64,000 nucleotides of DNA from CAYJFG01 sp051881695 (GCA_051881695.1 JBJEQJ010000019.1:1-64000), one strand, 5' to 3'; shown: positions 1 to 8,340, numbered from the stretch's first letter. A program made the numbers and translations. Notes: generated by a model not told the origin, from the letters alone.

Positions 1-2
1 TA

Positions 3-80
3 ATATCTGTTATCAGCGGTCTTGTTATTCCGGTACTTTACCTCATTGGTGCATTCCAGAACAAAAAAAACAACGGCTGA
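3..80 (+). CDS. C-terminal end of a membrane protein (partial)
   Basis: The window opens inside a reading frame that ends at a TGA at 78-80. The 25 visible residues contain a hydrophobic stretch (LVIPVLYLIGAF) followed by a short Lys/Asn-rich tail, as at the end of the last transmembrane helix of a transporter or other integral membrane protein. The frame could be chance, but a helix followed by a charged tail argues for a real gene. The family cannot be named from this fragment. Confidence 0.45.
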   Translation: MSVISGLVIPVLYLIGAFQNKKNNG

Positions 81-99
81 TTTTGAATTGAAAATTACA

Positions 100-131
100 T
101 AGTTGAGATCAGGCGTAGTTGAGATCAGGCG
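100..131 (+). repeat. 16-bp perfect tandem duplication
   Basis: The 16-mer TAGTTGAGATCAGGCG occurs at 100-115 and again immediately at 116-131. The second copy supplies the left arm of the adjacent hairpin, so this looks like a slippage duplication at the base of a terminator. Confidence 0.8.
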
Positions 132-165
132 GGTTTTTATAAATCCGCCTGATGTTTACTTTAAA
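124..165 (+). terminator. Hairpin, probable terminator of the upstream gene
   Basis: ATCAGGCGG at 124-132 pairs perfectly with CCGCCTGAT at 145-153 around a 12-nt AT-rich loop. The tract after it (GTTTACTTT) is only moderately T-rich, so termination may be partial. Confidence 0.6.
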
Positions 166-209
166 CTCAAGTTTATAACGAAAACTTTTTGAAAAAACTT
201 AAGACGCAG

Positions 210-389
210 CTAGGGAACCGCTGAATAAATAACGCTGAAAACTGTTTGCACATCTTGCTTGCATATTTTCCGCCGGTTTGCCCAAAAAATCCTCGTAATG
301 CCGTCAGCATTACTGCGGCTTGTTTGTTAAATCTTACGAAAAATCTGACGGCGCAATATGCACAAACGGTTTAATCAGTATTTCCCTAG
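210..389. repeat. 180-bp MITE-like element with terminal inverted repeats
   Basis: The left end at 210 begins CTAGGGAA, then CTGA, then an AT-rich run. The right end at 389 is the reverse complement of CTAGGGAA-ATA-CTGA-TTAAA. Similarity continues inward through GTTTGCACAT on the left against the complement of ATGCACAAAC on the right. An internal hairpin pairs GTAATGC (295-301) with GCATTAC (307-313). No reading frame is present and no clear target-site duplication was seen. The element fits a non-autonomous repeat or intergenic stem-loop repeat. No second copy was noticed in the window. Confidence 0.6.
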
Positions 390-608
390 TGTTTTTACAA
401 TAATTACCATAAGGTAATTATAAAAATAGAGTTCTTTACCGACATTTGTTATTTCCGCTTCCTTTGTATTTTGTTTAGGGGGCGGTACTTTTATTTAATT
501 TGGTTTAATGTGTATTGCTCTATTTTTTTCTGATGTATCAACAGAGTGACAGCTTTTGCTTTTCTGCATAATTTTCTCCCACCTCTTTTATTTTCAGACA
601 TAATACTG

Positions 609-614
609 TATAAT
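609..614 (+). promoter_or_regulatory. Candidate -10 box for yfbR
   Basis: A perfect TATAAT lies at 609-614, about 44 nt before the start codon. No good -35 hexamer is present at 16-18 nt spacing (the best is TTTTAT), so this is a tentative promoter. Confidence 0.4.
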
Positions 615-657
615 TATCAGGTAAAATAATATATACTGTTTCAGGAGAACATATGAT

Positions 658-1248
658 ATGAGCGATTTTTTTGCAATGCTTTCACGAATGAAATATATAG
701 ACCGCTGGGGGCTTATGAACAATACAAGAAGAGAAAATTTAAGCGAGCACAGCTTGGAGGTAGCCATAATAGCGCATGCACTTGCCGTTATAGGGAACAA
801 ACGCTTTAACAAAAGCATAAATGCAGAGCGCACAGCGTTGCTTGCAATATTCCACGACTGCAGCGAGATTATCACAGGTGATTTGCCGACCCCGGTAAAG
901 TATTATAACAAGCAAATACAAGAAGCATATAAAGATGTTGAAAGGGTGGCGCAGAAAAAGCTTACAGATATGCTGCCCGATGATTTAAAAGAAGTGTATG
1001 CTCCTCTTATTTGCGAAACAGACGATGACTGCGAGCAAGCGCTTATGCATAAATATGTTAAAGCGGCAGACCGTATATCGGCGCTTATTAAGTGCAATGA
1101 TGAGCTTCGTATGGGAAATGCCGAATTTAAAAATGCAAAAGACTCAATAGAAAAAAGCATTTTGGCATTGAATATGGAAGAGGTAAGCGTTTTTATTGAT
1201 GAAATGCTGCCGGCATACAGTAAAACGCTTGACGAGCTGTCATTATGA
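658..1248 (+). CDS. yfbR: 5'-deoxynucleotidase, YfbR family (HD domain)
   Basis: 196 residues, full length for the family. The protein closely follows the E. coli YfbR pattern: an N-terminal FFAMLSRMKYIDRWGLM segment, SEHSLE with His31, the FHDCSE motif with His66 and Asp67, GDLPTPVKYYN, and a later Asp138 in KAADRISA. These are the metal ligands expected of an HD phosphohydrolase that removes phosphate from 2'-deoxynucleoside 5'-monophosphates in the cytosol, a nucleotide-salvage or pool-balancing role. The ATG at 658 has an AGGAGA site at 643-648 with good spacing; the ATG at 653 is out of frame. It appears monocistronic. Identification is by recalled family motifs and is strong. Confidence 0.93.
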   Translation: MSDFFAMLSRMKYIDRWGLMNNTRRENLSEHSLEVAIIAHALAVIGNKRFNKSINAERTALLAIFHDCSEIITGDLPTPVKYYNKQIQEAYKDVERVAQKKLTDMLPDDLKEVYAPLICETDDDCEQALMHKYVKAADRISALIKCNDELRMGNAEFKNAKDSIEKSILALNMEEVSVFIDEMLPAYSKTLDELSL

Positions 1249-1292
1249 TAATACTTTTGTCCTCTGTAATTTGTGCTTTACATTAAAATTTC

Positions 1293-1321
1293 TTGAAGTA
1301 TAAACTATAAAATGATATAAT
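1293..1321 (+). promoter_or_regulatory. Sigma-A-type promoter for tepA
   Basis: TTGAAG at 1293-1298 and TATAAT at 1316-1321 are separated by 17 nt, with a TGA extension directly upstream of the -10. It sits about 100 nt ahead of the tepA start. Confidence 0.7.
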
Positions 1322-1419
1322 ATATAATGAATTATTTTGCTCAAAAACGGAAAGCTATTTTTAAGTGAATATGGTAAATTAAATTTATTGTAATTTCTTA
1401 AAAATAAAGGAGCCGGACT

Positions 1420-2226
1420 ATGGGTAATTCAAATAAAAAGGATAAATCAAAGCTTTCCGAAAAGGCTCAGTTTGTGCAAAATCCCTCTGAGCCGGATGGA
1501 AGATACAATGAGCTTGAAAATACAAACCCTACAAATGAGGGGAACACAGACAAAATTATAGAAACAGGCTCAATAACAACTAAAAGCGGAAATTATATAA
1601 TACATTGTCTTACAATAATAGGGCAGATAGAGGGGCACAATATATTGCCGCCGCAGAATAAAACAACAAAGTACGAACACGTCATTCCTCAGCTTGTTGC
1701 CATTGAAGAGGAGGAAAAAATCGACGGACTTCTTATTCTGCTGAATACTGTTGGCGGAGATGTAGAAGCAGGGCTTGCCATTGCCGAGGTTATATCGGGT
1801 ATGAAAAAACCGACCGTTTCCATTGTGCTGGGCGGAGGTCATTCTATCGGTATTCCGCTTGCAGTTGCAGCAAAATACTCGTTTATCGCAAAGTCTGCTT
1901 CAATGACGGTGCATCCCGTAAGAACAACGGGACTTACTCTCGGTGTTCCGCAAACCTTTGAATATTTTAACCGTATGCAGGAGAGAATTACAACCTTTGT
2001 AAGTGAAAACTCCAATATCCCGCACGACCGCTACAACGAGCTTGCTATGAATGTGGGTGAGCTGGTGCTTGACGTTGGTACAATTCTAGAGGGAGAGGAC
2101 GCCGTTGCAGAAGGACTTATTGACAGCGTTGGTAATATGTCAGACGCTATAAGCAAGCTAAAGGCGATGATTGACGCAAAAAGGGCACAGGAACGCAAAA
2201 AGGAAAAAAAGAAGCAGTCAAAGTAA
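1420..2226 (+). CDS. tepA: ClpP-like serine protease, TepA (translocation-enhancing) family
   Basis: 268 residues. A charged, low-complexity N-terminus (about 1-50) precedes a ClpP-fold crotonase-like domain at about 55-245 and a Lys/Glu-rich tail. LLILLNTVGGDVEAGLAIAEVI matches the oxyanion/turn segment, GGGHSIGIPLAVAA carries the nucleophile Ser142, and SMTVHPVRTT carries His165. In Bacillus the TepA relative is a cytoplasmic protease linked to preprotein translocation and signal-peptide fragment turnover. No ATPase-binding hydrophobic pocket was examined, so dependence on Clp ATPases is unknown. The start is an ATG preceded by AAAGGAGC. The gene ends at a strong terminator, so it is probably a single-gene transcript. 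Confidence 0.87.
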   Translation: MGNSNKKDKSKLSEKAQFVQNPSEPDGRYNELENTNPTNEGNTDKIIETGSITTKSGNYIIHCLTIIGQIEGHNILPPQNKTTKYEHVIPQLVAIEEEEKIDGLLILLNTVGGDVEAGLAIAEVISGMKKPTVSIVLGGGHSIGIPLAVAAKYSFIAKSASMTVHPVRTTGLTLGVPQTFEYFNRMQERITTFVSENSNIPHDRYNELAMNVGELVLDVGTILEGEDAVAEGLIDSVGNMSDAISKLKAMIDAKRAQERKKEKKKQSK

Positions 2227-2236
2227 AAAAATAATA

Positions 2237-2273
2237 CCGTAGGAGCAAATAAAATTTTTGCTCCACGGTTTTT
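2237..2273 (+). terminator. Intrinsic terminator after tepA
   Basis: A 12-bp stem with one bulged A pairs 2237-2249 with 2257-2268 (CCGT-GGAGCAAA against TTTGCTCC-ACGG), followed by TTTTT at 2269-2273. Confidence 0.85.
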
Positions 2274-2307
2274 ATACATATTAATTTTTTCGGAGGTATT
2301 ATACATA

Positions 2308-3267
2308 ATGAATATTTGGGATGCAATAATCCAGGGGATAGTTCAGGGACTTACTGAATTTCTGCCTGTATCCAGCAGCGGACATCTGGCGATTTCACAG
2401 CATATACTCGGTGTAACAGAAAACAATCTGTTCTTTAATGTAATGCTTCACGTAGGAACACTGGTTGCCGTTTGCATAGTATATTATAAGCTCTTCTACA
2501 GACTGATAAAAGAGTTTGTAAGCCTTGTTAAGGATATTTTTACGGGTAAATTCAAATGGAGTGAAATGAACGCAGACCGCAATCTGCTTGTTATGCTCAT
2601 TATCGGACTTATCCCGCTGTTTTTACTGTTTATGCCGTTGCCGTTTGCTCAGGGACTGAAAATTAAGGATCTTGCAGATTTATGGGCAGGCAACACAGGT
2701 TACTTTATTATTGTAGGAATATCACTTATTTTTACCAGTATTCTTCTTACACTGGGAATTATAATGAATAAATATACAACAAAAAGATATGCACAAAAGG
2801 GAATTGTCAAGAAAAACGGTGCAGGCAGACAGCGATATAATATTGTAGATGCACTGTCCGTAGGCATAGCTCAAGTGGTTGCTGCAATTTTCCCGGGCGT
2901 TTCACGTTCAGGCTCAACGCTTGCAGTCGGACAGCTAAGGGGCATAAACAAGCAAACAGCTCTTGACTATACCTTTGTTTTAGGCACTCCGGCAATACTT
3001 GCCGCCGCCTTGCTTGAAACTAAAGATGCAATCGAAGCCAATGCACTTGCAAGTGTAGAGCCTCTGCCTGTTATCATAGGCATAGTAACATCGGCAGTAG
3101 TAGGATTATTTGCAATTTTGCTTTTTAAATGGATGCTTGCAAAGGACAGAATGATATTATTCGTAATTTACACTGCGCTTGTGGGAGCTGCTGTTATAAT
3201 AGTAAGCGCTATAGAGCTTTCAACAGGAGTAAATATATTTACAAACGCTCCTTTAACATTCGGATAA
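2308..3267 (+). CDS. uppP: Undecaprenyl-diphosphatase UppP (BacA)
   Basis: 319 residues, an integral membrane enzyme that dephosphorylates undecaprenyl pyrophosphate to recycle the lipid carrier for peptidoglycan and wall glycans. Both family signatures are present: GLTEFLPVSSSGHL near the N-terminus (Glu17, His26) and PGVSRSGST with Arg200. Multiple hydrophobic helices are spread over the length. The protein is somewhat longer than the usual roughly 270 residues because of extended loops (around 75-105 and 150-180). The family can also confer bacitracin tolerance by supplying carrier phosphate. The start has GGAGG upstream (2292-2296). Confidence 0.96.
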   Translation: MNIWDAIIQGIVQGLTEFLPVSSSGHLAISQHILGVTENNLFFNVMLHVGTLVAVCIVYYKLFYRLIKEFVSLVKDIFTGKFKWSEMNADRNLLVMLIIGLIPLFLLFMPLPFAQGLKIKDLADLWAGNTGYFIIVGISLIFTSILLTLGIIMNKYTTKRYAQKGIVKKNGAGRQRYNIVDALSVGIAQVVAAIFPGVSRSGSTLAVGQLRGINKQTALDYTFVLGTPAILAAALLETKDAIEANALASVEPLPVIIGIVTSAVVGLFAILLFKWMLAKDRMILFVIYTALVGAAVIIVSAIELSTGVNIFTNAPLTFG

Positions 3268-3330
3268 AATAACAGAAAAATCTACTTATGCCGAATTTTA
3301 AGGATGATAAAAAATAAGGGTGAAATAAAA

Positions 3331-6060
3331 TTGGCGACAAAAAGTAAAAATTCATCTTCAGGCAAGAAAAAGCAAACAGTGAAAAGCGGCAGAAAGCCTG
3401 CCGCTTCTTCTTCAGGTACGCCTAAAAGCACAGCTAAAGGAAAAAAGACCCCTGCAAATGTTATGACTGAGGAACAGATAAAAACAAAGAAAAACAAAGC
3501 AAAGCAAACGAAGGCAATTCTGCTTTGCGCATTTGCCGTTTTTATATTCTTTTTAATTTTAGAGGAAGGCTCAAATGTTTGGACCTTGATACATAATGTG
3601 CTGATAGGAACACTTGGCAGCGTTGCCTTTGCGTTGCCGGTTCTTCTTTTGTTTGTAGCTGTGATTATTGCGCTTGAAAGAGAAACAAGCGATAAAACAA
3701 GAGCTAAGGTGCTGCTTGCAATAGGTACAGTGTTTTCTATATCAACGCTTATTTATGTTGTGAATAATTCGGCAGCGCTTCAAAATCTCAATTATTTTCA
3801 ACAGCTTCAAAGCTTGTATTCCTCTGCGGTGTTGGGTAGCGGCGCAGGCGCCTTAAGCGGAATTATAGGAATACCGCTTGTTTACATGTTCGGTCAAAGC
3901 GGAGCACAAATATTCACAATTATTGCGCTTGTTCTGTGCGTTGTTTTTCTGTTCGGAATTACAATAAAGCACATAATAAACTTTGTTAAAAAACCGGCTG
4001 ATAAGGTTTACAACGGAATAAACAGCGCAAGAGAAAGCTATGCAAAAAGAAGAGAGGAGCAGCAAAGGGCAGAAGAGCAGCCTCAAAAACAAAGACATAA
4101 CGTAGGAAACTCAAGACAGCCGTCTTTGTTTGAAAACGAGGACTTTTTAACGGAGGAAAACCGTTATATTAACACTTCCCCGGAGAGTGACGAAAAGACT
4201 AAAAAGAGAAGGAACAAAAAAGGTTCTTCCATTGATATTCCTCTTGACGAAGAAATAACTGACAGTTCCGACTTGAACACAAGAAGAGAAAGGCTTAAGG
4301 AGCTGATGAATCAGCCTGATATTAAGCCGCAAAAGCCGGAGGAAAAAACGACAAATCCGCTTGCAACCTTTGCGGCAAAAACAGTGATGGCAAAGAAGAA
4401 AACACCTAAAAAGCCGGATCCGCAGCAGCTTCAGCCTGACCCGCAAAGCGTTAGCGTAGAGCTTGAAAGTCCTCAGGAGGAAAAAAAGACAAAGGTGATC
4501 GAGGAGGATGGATATTGCTATCCGCCTGTTGAGCTTCTGCATCCGAACTTTGAAAGCGCAGATAAGGAAGCCTACGAAGAACTGGAAAACAACAGTAAAA
4601 AGCTGGAAAGTACGCTTGAAAGCTTTGGCGTAAGAGCAGAAATAATAAATATTTGCAGAGGCCCGTCTGTAACAAGGTTTGAGCTTCAGCCGGCGGCAGG
4701 TGTTAAAATAAGTAAGATTACCAACCTTGCAGACGATATTGCGCTTAACCTTGCGGCAAACGGCGTCAGAATAGAAGCGCCGATACCCGGTAAGGCGGCT
4801 ATAGGAATTGAAGTACCTAACAAAACTGTAAGTATGGTTACAATGCGTGAGCTTATCGACTCAAAGGAGTTTAAAAAGGAAAAAAGCAAGCTCACTGTTG
4901 TTTTGGGCAGAGATATTTCCGGAAATATCGTAGCCACAGATTTAGCTAAAATGCCTCACCTGCTTATAGCGGGTACTACAGGCTCAGGTAAGTCGGTATG
5001 CGTAAATTCAATACTTCTCAGCCTGTTATACAAGGGTAATCCAAACGAGGTAAAGCTTTTGCTTATCGACCCCAAAATGGTTGAATTTTCAAAATACAAG
5101 GGTATACCGCATTTACTTATACCTGTAGTTGCAGACGTAAAAAAAGCGGCAGGCGCTTTAAACTGGGCAGTAAGCGAAATGCTTGAGCGTTACAAGACCT
5201 TTGCCGCCTATAATGTAAGGGATATTCATTCCTACAACAGGATGATAGATAATTACAAGAAGAAGTATGCAAATCTTCCGCCCGATTTACCCAAGGAGGA
5301 CAGACCGATGACAGACGACGGTCTGCCTATTCCGGAAACGAAAATGCCTCAGATAGTTATAGCAATAGACGAGCTTGCAGACCTTATGATGGCGGCGCCA
5401 AATGAAGTAGAGGAATCTATCTGCCGTCTGGCGCAGATGGCGCGTGCGGCCGGTATGCACCTTGTAATTGCTACACAGCGACCAAGCGTAAACGTAATTA
5501 CCGGTGTAATCAAGGCGAATATTCCAAGCAGAATTGCGCTTAAAACATCATCACAAATTGACTCAAGAACTATTCTTGATGTTGGCGGCGCAGAAAAGCT
5601 TATCGGCAGGGGAGATATGCTGTTTTCTCCCGTTGGTGCTGCAAAGCCGCTCAGAGTACAGGGCTGTTATGCGTCTGACGAAGAAATTGAAAATGTTACA
5701 GGCTACATAAAAAGCTCTCATCATTCTGAATATAATGAAGAAATTGTTGAACAAATTGAGAAAATTGCTGCAACTGAGCTTAAGTCAGGCGGTAAGGATA
5801 ATTCATCACAGTTATCTGACGATGACGACGAAAACCGTGACCCAATGCTGGAAGAAGCGATTAAGCTTGTTGTAGAAGCGGAACAGGCATCAACCTCTTT
5901 GCTTCAAAGGCGTCTGCGCTTAGGCTATGCAAGAGCAGGCAGACTTATAGATGAAATGGAGCAGATGGGCATTGTCGGGCCGCATGAGGGTTCAAAGTCC
6001 CGTCAGGTGCTTATGACCCATCAGGAGTGGCTGGAAAGACAAAATATGAAGGCAGATTAA
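3331..6060 (+). CDS. ftsK: DNA translocase FtsK/SpoIIIE
   Basis: About 909 residues. In order: a Lys/Ser-rich cytoplasmic N-terminus, four or so membrane helices (about 55-180), a long charged linker, the RecA-like motor, and a C-terminal gamma winged helix (about 845-900) that reads chromosome polarity sequences. The Walker A GTTGSGKS lies at about 548-555 and the Walker B is IVIAIDELADLMM. It pumps chromosomal DNA through the division or sporulation septum. I place the start at TTG 3331, which follows GGGTGA with 7 nt spacing. The in-frame ATG at 3304 lacks a spaced ribosome site and would add nine residues. Whether this copy acts in vegetative division, sporulation or both cannot be told here. 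Confidence 0.94.
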   Translation: MATKSKNSSSGKKKQTVKSGRKPAASSSGTPKSTAKGKKTPANVMTEEQIKTKKNKAKQTKAILLCAFAVFIFFLILEEGSNVWTLIHNVLIGTLGSVAFALPVLLLFVAVIIALERETSDKTRAKVLLAIGTVFSISTLIYVVNNSAALQNLNYFQQLQSLYSSAVLGSGAGALSGIIGIPLVYMFGQSGAQIFTIIALVLCVVFLFGITIKHIINFVKKPADKVYNGINSARESYAKRREEQQRAEEQPQKQRHNVGNSRQPSLFENEDFLTEENRYINTSPESDEKTKKRRNKKGSSIDIPLDEEITDSSDLNTRRERLKELMNQPDIKPQKPEEKTTNPLATFAAKTVMAKKKTPKKPDPQQLQPDPQSVSVELESPQEEKKTKVIEEDGYCYPPVELLHPNFESADKEAYEELENNSKKLESTLESFGVRAEIINICRGPSVTRFELQPAAGVKISKITNLADDIALNLAANGVRIEAPIPGKAAIGIEVPNKTVSMVTMRELIDSKEFKKEKSKLTVVLGRDISGNIVATDLAKMPHLLIAGTTGSGKSVCVNSILLSLLYKGNPNEVKLLLIDPKMVEFSKYKGIPHLLIPVVADVKKAAGALNWAVSEMLERYKTFAAYNVRDIHSYNRMIDNYKKKYANLPPDLPKEDRPMTDDGLPIPETKMPQIVIAIDELADLMMAAPNEVEESICRLAQMARAAGMHLVIATQRPSVNVITGVIKANIPSRIALKTSSQIDSRTILDVGGAEKLIGRGDMLFSPVGAAKPLRVQGCYASDEEIENVTGYIKSSHHSEYNEEIVEQIEKIAATELKSGGKDNSSQLSDDDDENRDPMLEEAIKLVVEAEQASTSLLQRRLRLGYARAGRLIDEMEQMGIVGPHEGSKSRQVLMTHQEWLERQNMKAD

Positions 6061-6062
6061 CT

Positions 6063-6103
6063 TTTATTCAACCGGGGCTTATGCTTCGGTTGAATAAATT
6101 TTC
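6063..6103 (+). terminator. Intrinsic terminator after ftsK
   Basis: A 12-bp stem pairs 6063-6074 (TTTATTCAACCG region) with 6087-6098, and TTTT follows at 6099-6102. Confidence 0.75.
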
Positions 6104-6121
6104 CAAAAATTTATAAAAATC

Positions 6122-6150
6122 TTGACAAATTTTTCTGATTGTGATAGCCT
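6122..6150 (+). promoter_or_regulatory. Sigma-A promoter of the ABC-exporter leader
   Basis: A perfect TTGACA at 6122-6127 and TAGCCT at 6145-6150 are separated by 17 nt. The weak -10 is compensated by an upstream TGA extension. Transcription would start near 6157. No other convincing promoter was found between here and the ABC ATPase gene at 6519. Confidence 0.65.
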
Positions 6151-6183
6151 AGTAACTAACCCAAATAAAAAAGGAAAATAATT

Positions 6184-6282
6184 ATGTTTTTTACAGGTGT
6201 GTATCAAGAACAATCTAACAGCAAAATGACAGTAAGAAAAGTCTTATACTGTCGCAGCAAAGGCATTTTATGCCTTTATTAA
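6184..6282 (+). CDS. Putative 32-residue leader peptide
   Basis: A short ORF, ATG 6184 to TAA 6280-6282, with AAGGA at 6171-6175 placed 8 nt before the start. The peptide begins MFFTGVYQEQ and ends CRSKGILCLY. The last codons and stop lie within a perfect hairpin (6259-6266 with 6270-6277). It lies between a good promoter and a strong intrinsic terminator upstream of an ABC exporter operon. This arrangement is known from ribosome-mediated attenuators of drug-response genes, for example bmrB ahead of bmrCD in Bacillus subtilis. Function as a regulatory leader is inferred; translation is not proven. Confidence 0.5.
   Translation: MFFTGVYQEQSNSKMTVRKVLYCRSKGILCLY
6259..6277 (+). promoter_or_regulatory. 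Hairpin over the 3' end of the leader ORF
   Basis: AAAGGCAT at 6259-6266 and ATGCCTTT at 6270-6277 form a perfect 8-bp stem with a 3-nt loop. The stop codon of the leader ORF is just 3' of it, so a ribosome finishing the peptide would melt this stem. Confidence 0.5.
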
Positions 6283-6338
6283 AGTTGCCGTTTCACATCT
6301 GTTATGAATATTATTATTCTGTTTTTATTTACGCTAAG

Positions 6339-6373
6339 TTACAATTCTTGCGCCGTGTTGCAAGCTTTTGTAA
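6339..6373 (+). promoter_or_regulatory. Second leader hairpin
   Basis: TTACAA (6339-6344) and CTTGC (6347-6351) pair with GCAAG (6360-6364) and TTGTAA (6368-6373), leaving a small internal loop. It lies between the leader ORF and the terminator. Confidence 0.45.
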
Positions 6374-6409
6374 TTTCAATATTGTATTAAATAAATTTAG
6401 AATTAATGT

Positions 6410-6447
6410 CCATAAGCACCTGTGAATCGGTACTTATGGATTTTTTT
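6410..6447 (+). terminator. Strong intrinsic terminator within the ABC-exporter leader
   Basis: CCATAAG-C-ACC at 6410-6420 pairs with GGT-A-CTTATGG at 6429-6439, giving 10 pairs and one mismatch, followed by seven T residues. The 3' arm and T tract (GGATTTTT, 6438-6445) can alternatively pair with AAAAATCC at 6453-6460, a possible competing structure. Confidence 0.85.
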
Positions 6448-6518
6448 ACAGGAAAAATCCGGTATTTAATGCAGGCACAACGGTATTAACTTTTAATTTA
6501 TACTAAGGAGTGATAGAA

Positions 6519-7520
6519 ATGATATATGTAGAAAAACTGCGTAAGGAATTTAAAAAGACGATTAAACAGCCGGGTCTTGCAGGAAGCTTTAAGTCGTTAT
6601 TTAACCCTAAAACAGAAAAGGTTGTTGCGGTAGACGATATTTCCTTCCATGTTCCGAAGGGCGAAATTTTAGGCTTTATCGGCCCTAACGGCGCAGGAAA
6701 ATCAACGGTTATTAAAATGCTTACCGGTATTCTCACGCCAACCTCCGGAAAATGCTCAATAAACGGAAAAATCCCCCAGCAGGACAGAAAAAACTATGTT
6801 AAAGAGATAGGTGTAGTTTTCGGCCAGAGAACACAGCTATGGTGGGATTTGCCGCTTACGGAAACCTACAGCGTTTTAAAGGAAATTTATGAAGTTCCCG
6901 ATGATAAATATAAAAAACGTATGGCGTTTTTGAATGAAGTACTCGATTTGGAGAAATTCATAAAAAGTCCTGTTCGTACTCTTTCACTCGGACAGAGAAT
7001 GAGAGCAGATATTGCGGCTTCTCTTCTGCACAGTCCTAAGGTTTTGTTCCTTGACGAGCCTACAATAGGACTCGACGTTGTTGTTAAGGACAACATAAGA
7101 AATGCAATAGAGTACATAAACAAGCAGGAAGAAACAACCGTAATTCTGACAACGCACGATTTAAGCGACATTGAGCTGCTTTGTAAGCGTATAGTTATGA
7201 TAGACAAGGGGAAAAACGTGTTTGACGGAAATCTTCACGATTTGAAAGCAAAGTACGGTCAGATGCGAGAGCTTCACTTTGAAACAAACGCCAAAGATGT
7301 TGCTGAAATTCTGTCTTACAAAGAGCATTTCGGTTTTGTAGATGATGATATTTCCGTTGAAAAAGACGGCACAGCTGTTAAGGTTCGCTTTAACAGTGCA
7401 GTTGTGCCTGTGTCTGAAATGCTTACATATACGCTCGGCAAAATCAATATAGAAGACATAAGCGTAAAAGATGCAGATATTGAGGAAATAATCCGCAGGT
7501 TATATAAGCAGGAGGTGTGA
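6519..7520 (+). CDS. ABC-2 type transporter, ATP-binding subunit (COG4586-like)
   Basis: 333 residues. An N-terminal extension (about 1-35) precedes the nucleotide-binding domain, with Walker A GPNGAGKST near 55, Q-loop GQRTQLWWDLP, signature LSLGQRMRADIA, Walker B VLFLDEPTIGLD and the H-loop TTHD. About 100 C-terminal residues form an accessory domain. It powers the export of an unknown substrate with the two permeases that follow; its stop is 1 nt from the next start. The ATG at 6519 has AAGGAG at 6505-6510; a GTG at 6510 overlaps that site and is unlikely. Family members of this COG4586/4587/3694 trio are mostly uncharacterised exporters. Confidence 0.9.
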   Translation: MIYVEKLRKEFKKTIKQPGLAGSFKSLFNPKTEKVVAVDDISFHVPKGEILGFIGPNGAGKSTVIKMLTGILTPTSGKCSINGKIPQQDRKNYVKEIGVVFGQRTQLWWDLPLTETYSVLKEIYEVPDDKYKKRMAFLNEVLDLEKFIKSPVRTLSLGQRMRADIAASLLHSPKVLFLDEPTIGLDVVVKDNIRNAIEYINKQEETTVILTTHDLSDIELLCKRIVMIDKGKNVFDGNLHDLKAKYGQMRELHFETNAKDVAEILSYKEHFGFVDDDISVEKDGTAVKVRFNSAVVPVSEMLTYTLGKINIEDISVKDADIEEIIRRLYKQEV

Positions 7521-7521
7521 T

Positions 7522-8340
7522 ATGAAAAGAAGACTTCGTATTTATCTGCCGTTTATTAACGCCGGTATGCAGGAGGCAACAACATACCGCGTCAACTGGA
7601 TTTTTTTCATACTCGGCAATGTGCTCGGCTGCTTTGTTTCTTATTTCATCTGGAATGCAGTGTTCCTTTCAAGCGAAAGCAGTACGCTTAACGGTTTTAC
7701 TATGCCGCAGATGGTTGTATACATATTCCTTATGTTTTTAACATCTACGCTAATTTCAAGCGACGGAACATACAATATAGGCGAAGAGATCAGAGACGGC
7801 TCAATAGCTATGCGAATGATAAAGCCGATAAGCTACAATTCAACCTTCCTTTTTCAGGAACTGGGCAATAAAATTATGACTGTTTGTGTGCTGATTATTC
7901 CTCTTGTTGTAGGTGTAGAGATATGCCGCACAGTTTTTGCCGGCGCAGTTCAATTTGATGTCTGCGGATTTTTGCTCTATATACTAAGCTGTATGTTTGC
8001 ATATCTTATTAACTTTTTCTTTAATATCTGCTTTGGCTTTATTGCGTTTATCATCAAGTACCTTTGGGGTGCAAATATGATAAAAAACTGTATAGTCGGC
8101 TTTTTATCCGGTGCAACAATTCCGCTTGCATTTTTACCGGATGTACTTGAAAAGATTTTTCTTTTCCTGCCCTTTGCGTCCCTTACTTATACCCCTGTTA
8201 TGATTTATATGGGTATGTACCAAGGCTTACAGCTTATTTATTATATCGGCTTACAGGTGTTTTGGGTGTTGGCATTTTGGGGACTTTCAAAGGTTTTGTG
8301 GAGAGTATCGGTTAAACGTCTTTGCATCCAAGGCGGCTAG
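7522..8340 (+). CDS. ABC-2 transporter permease (PF06182-like, first subunit)
   Basis: 272 residues with about six hydrophobic helices and the family-typical early segment around EATTYRVNWIFFILGN. Predicted membrane half of a heteromeric exporter with the ATPase at 6519 and the second permease at 8541. It starts 1 nt after the ATPase stop with a strong GGAGGTG site (7511-7517). Assignment to the COG4587 half is from general pattern and gene order. The gene is followed at once by a 145-bp block of inverted repeats that separates it from its partner. Confidence 0.85.
   Translation: MKRRLRIYLPFINAGMQEATTYRVNWIFFILGNVLGCFVSYFIWNAVFLSSESSTLNGFTMPQMVVYIFLMFLTSTLISSDGTYNIGEEIRDGSIAMRMIKPISYNSTFLFQELGNKIMTVCVLIIPLVVGVEICRTVFAGAVQFDVCGFLLYILSCMFAYLINFFFNICFGFIAFIIKYLWGANMIKNCIVGFLSGATIPLAFLPDVLEKIFLFLPFASLTYTPVMIYMGMYQGLQLIYYIGLQVFWVLAFWGLSKVLWRVSVKRLCIQGG

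Noticed and set aside
4147..4542. 131-codon minus-strand ORF within ftsK
   Set aside because: Antisense shadow of the charged FtsK linker.
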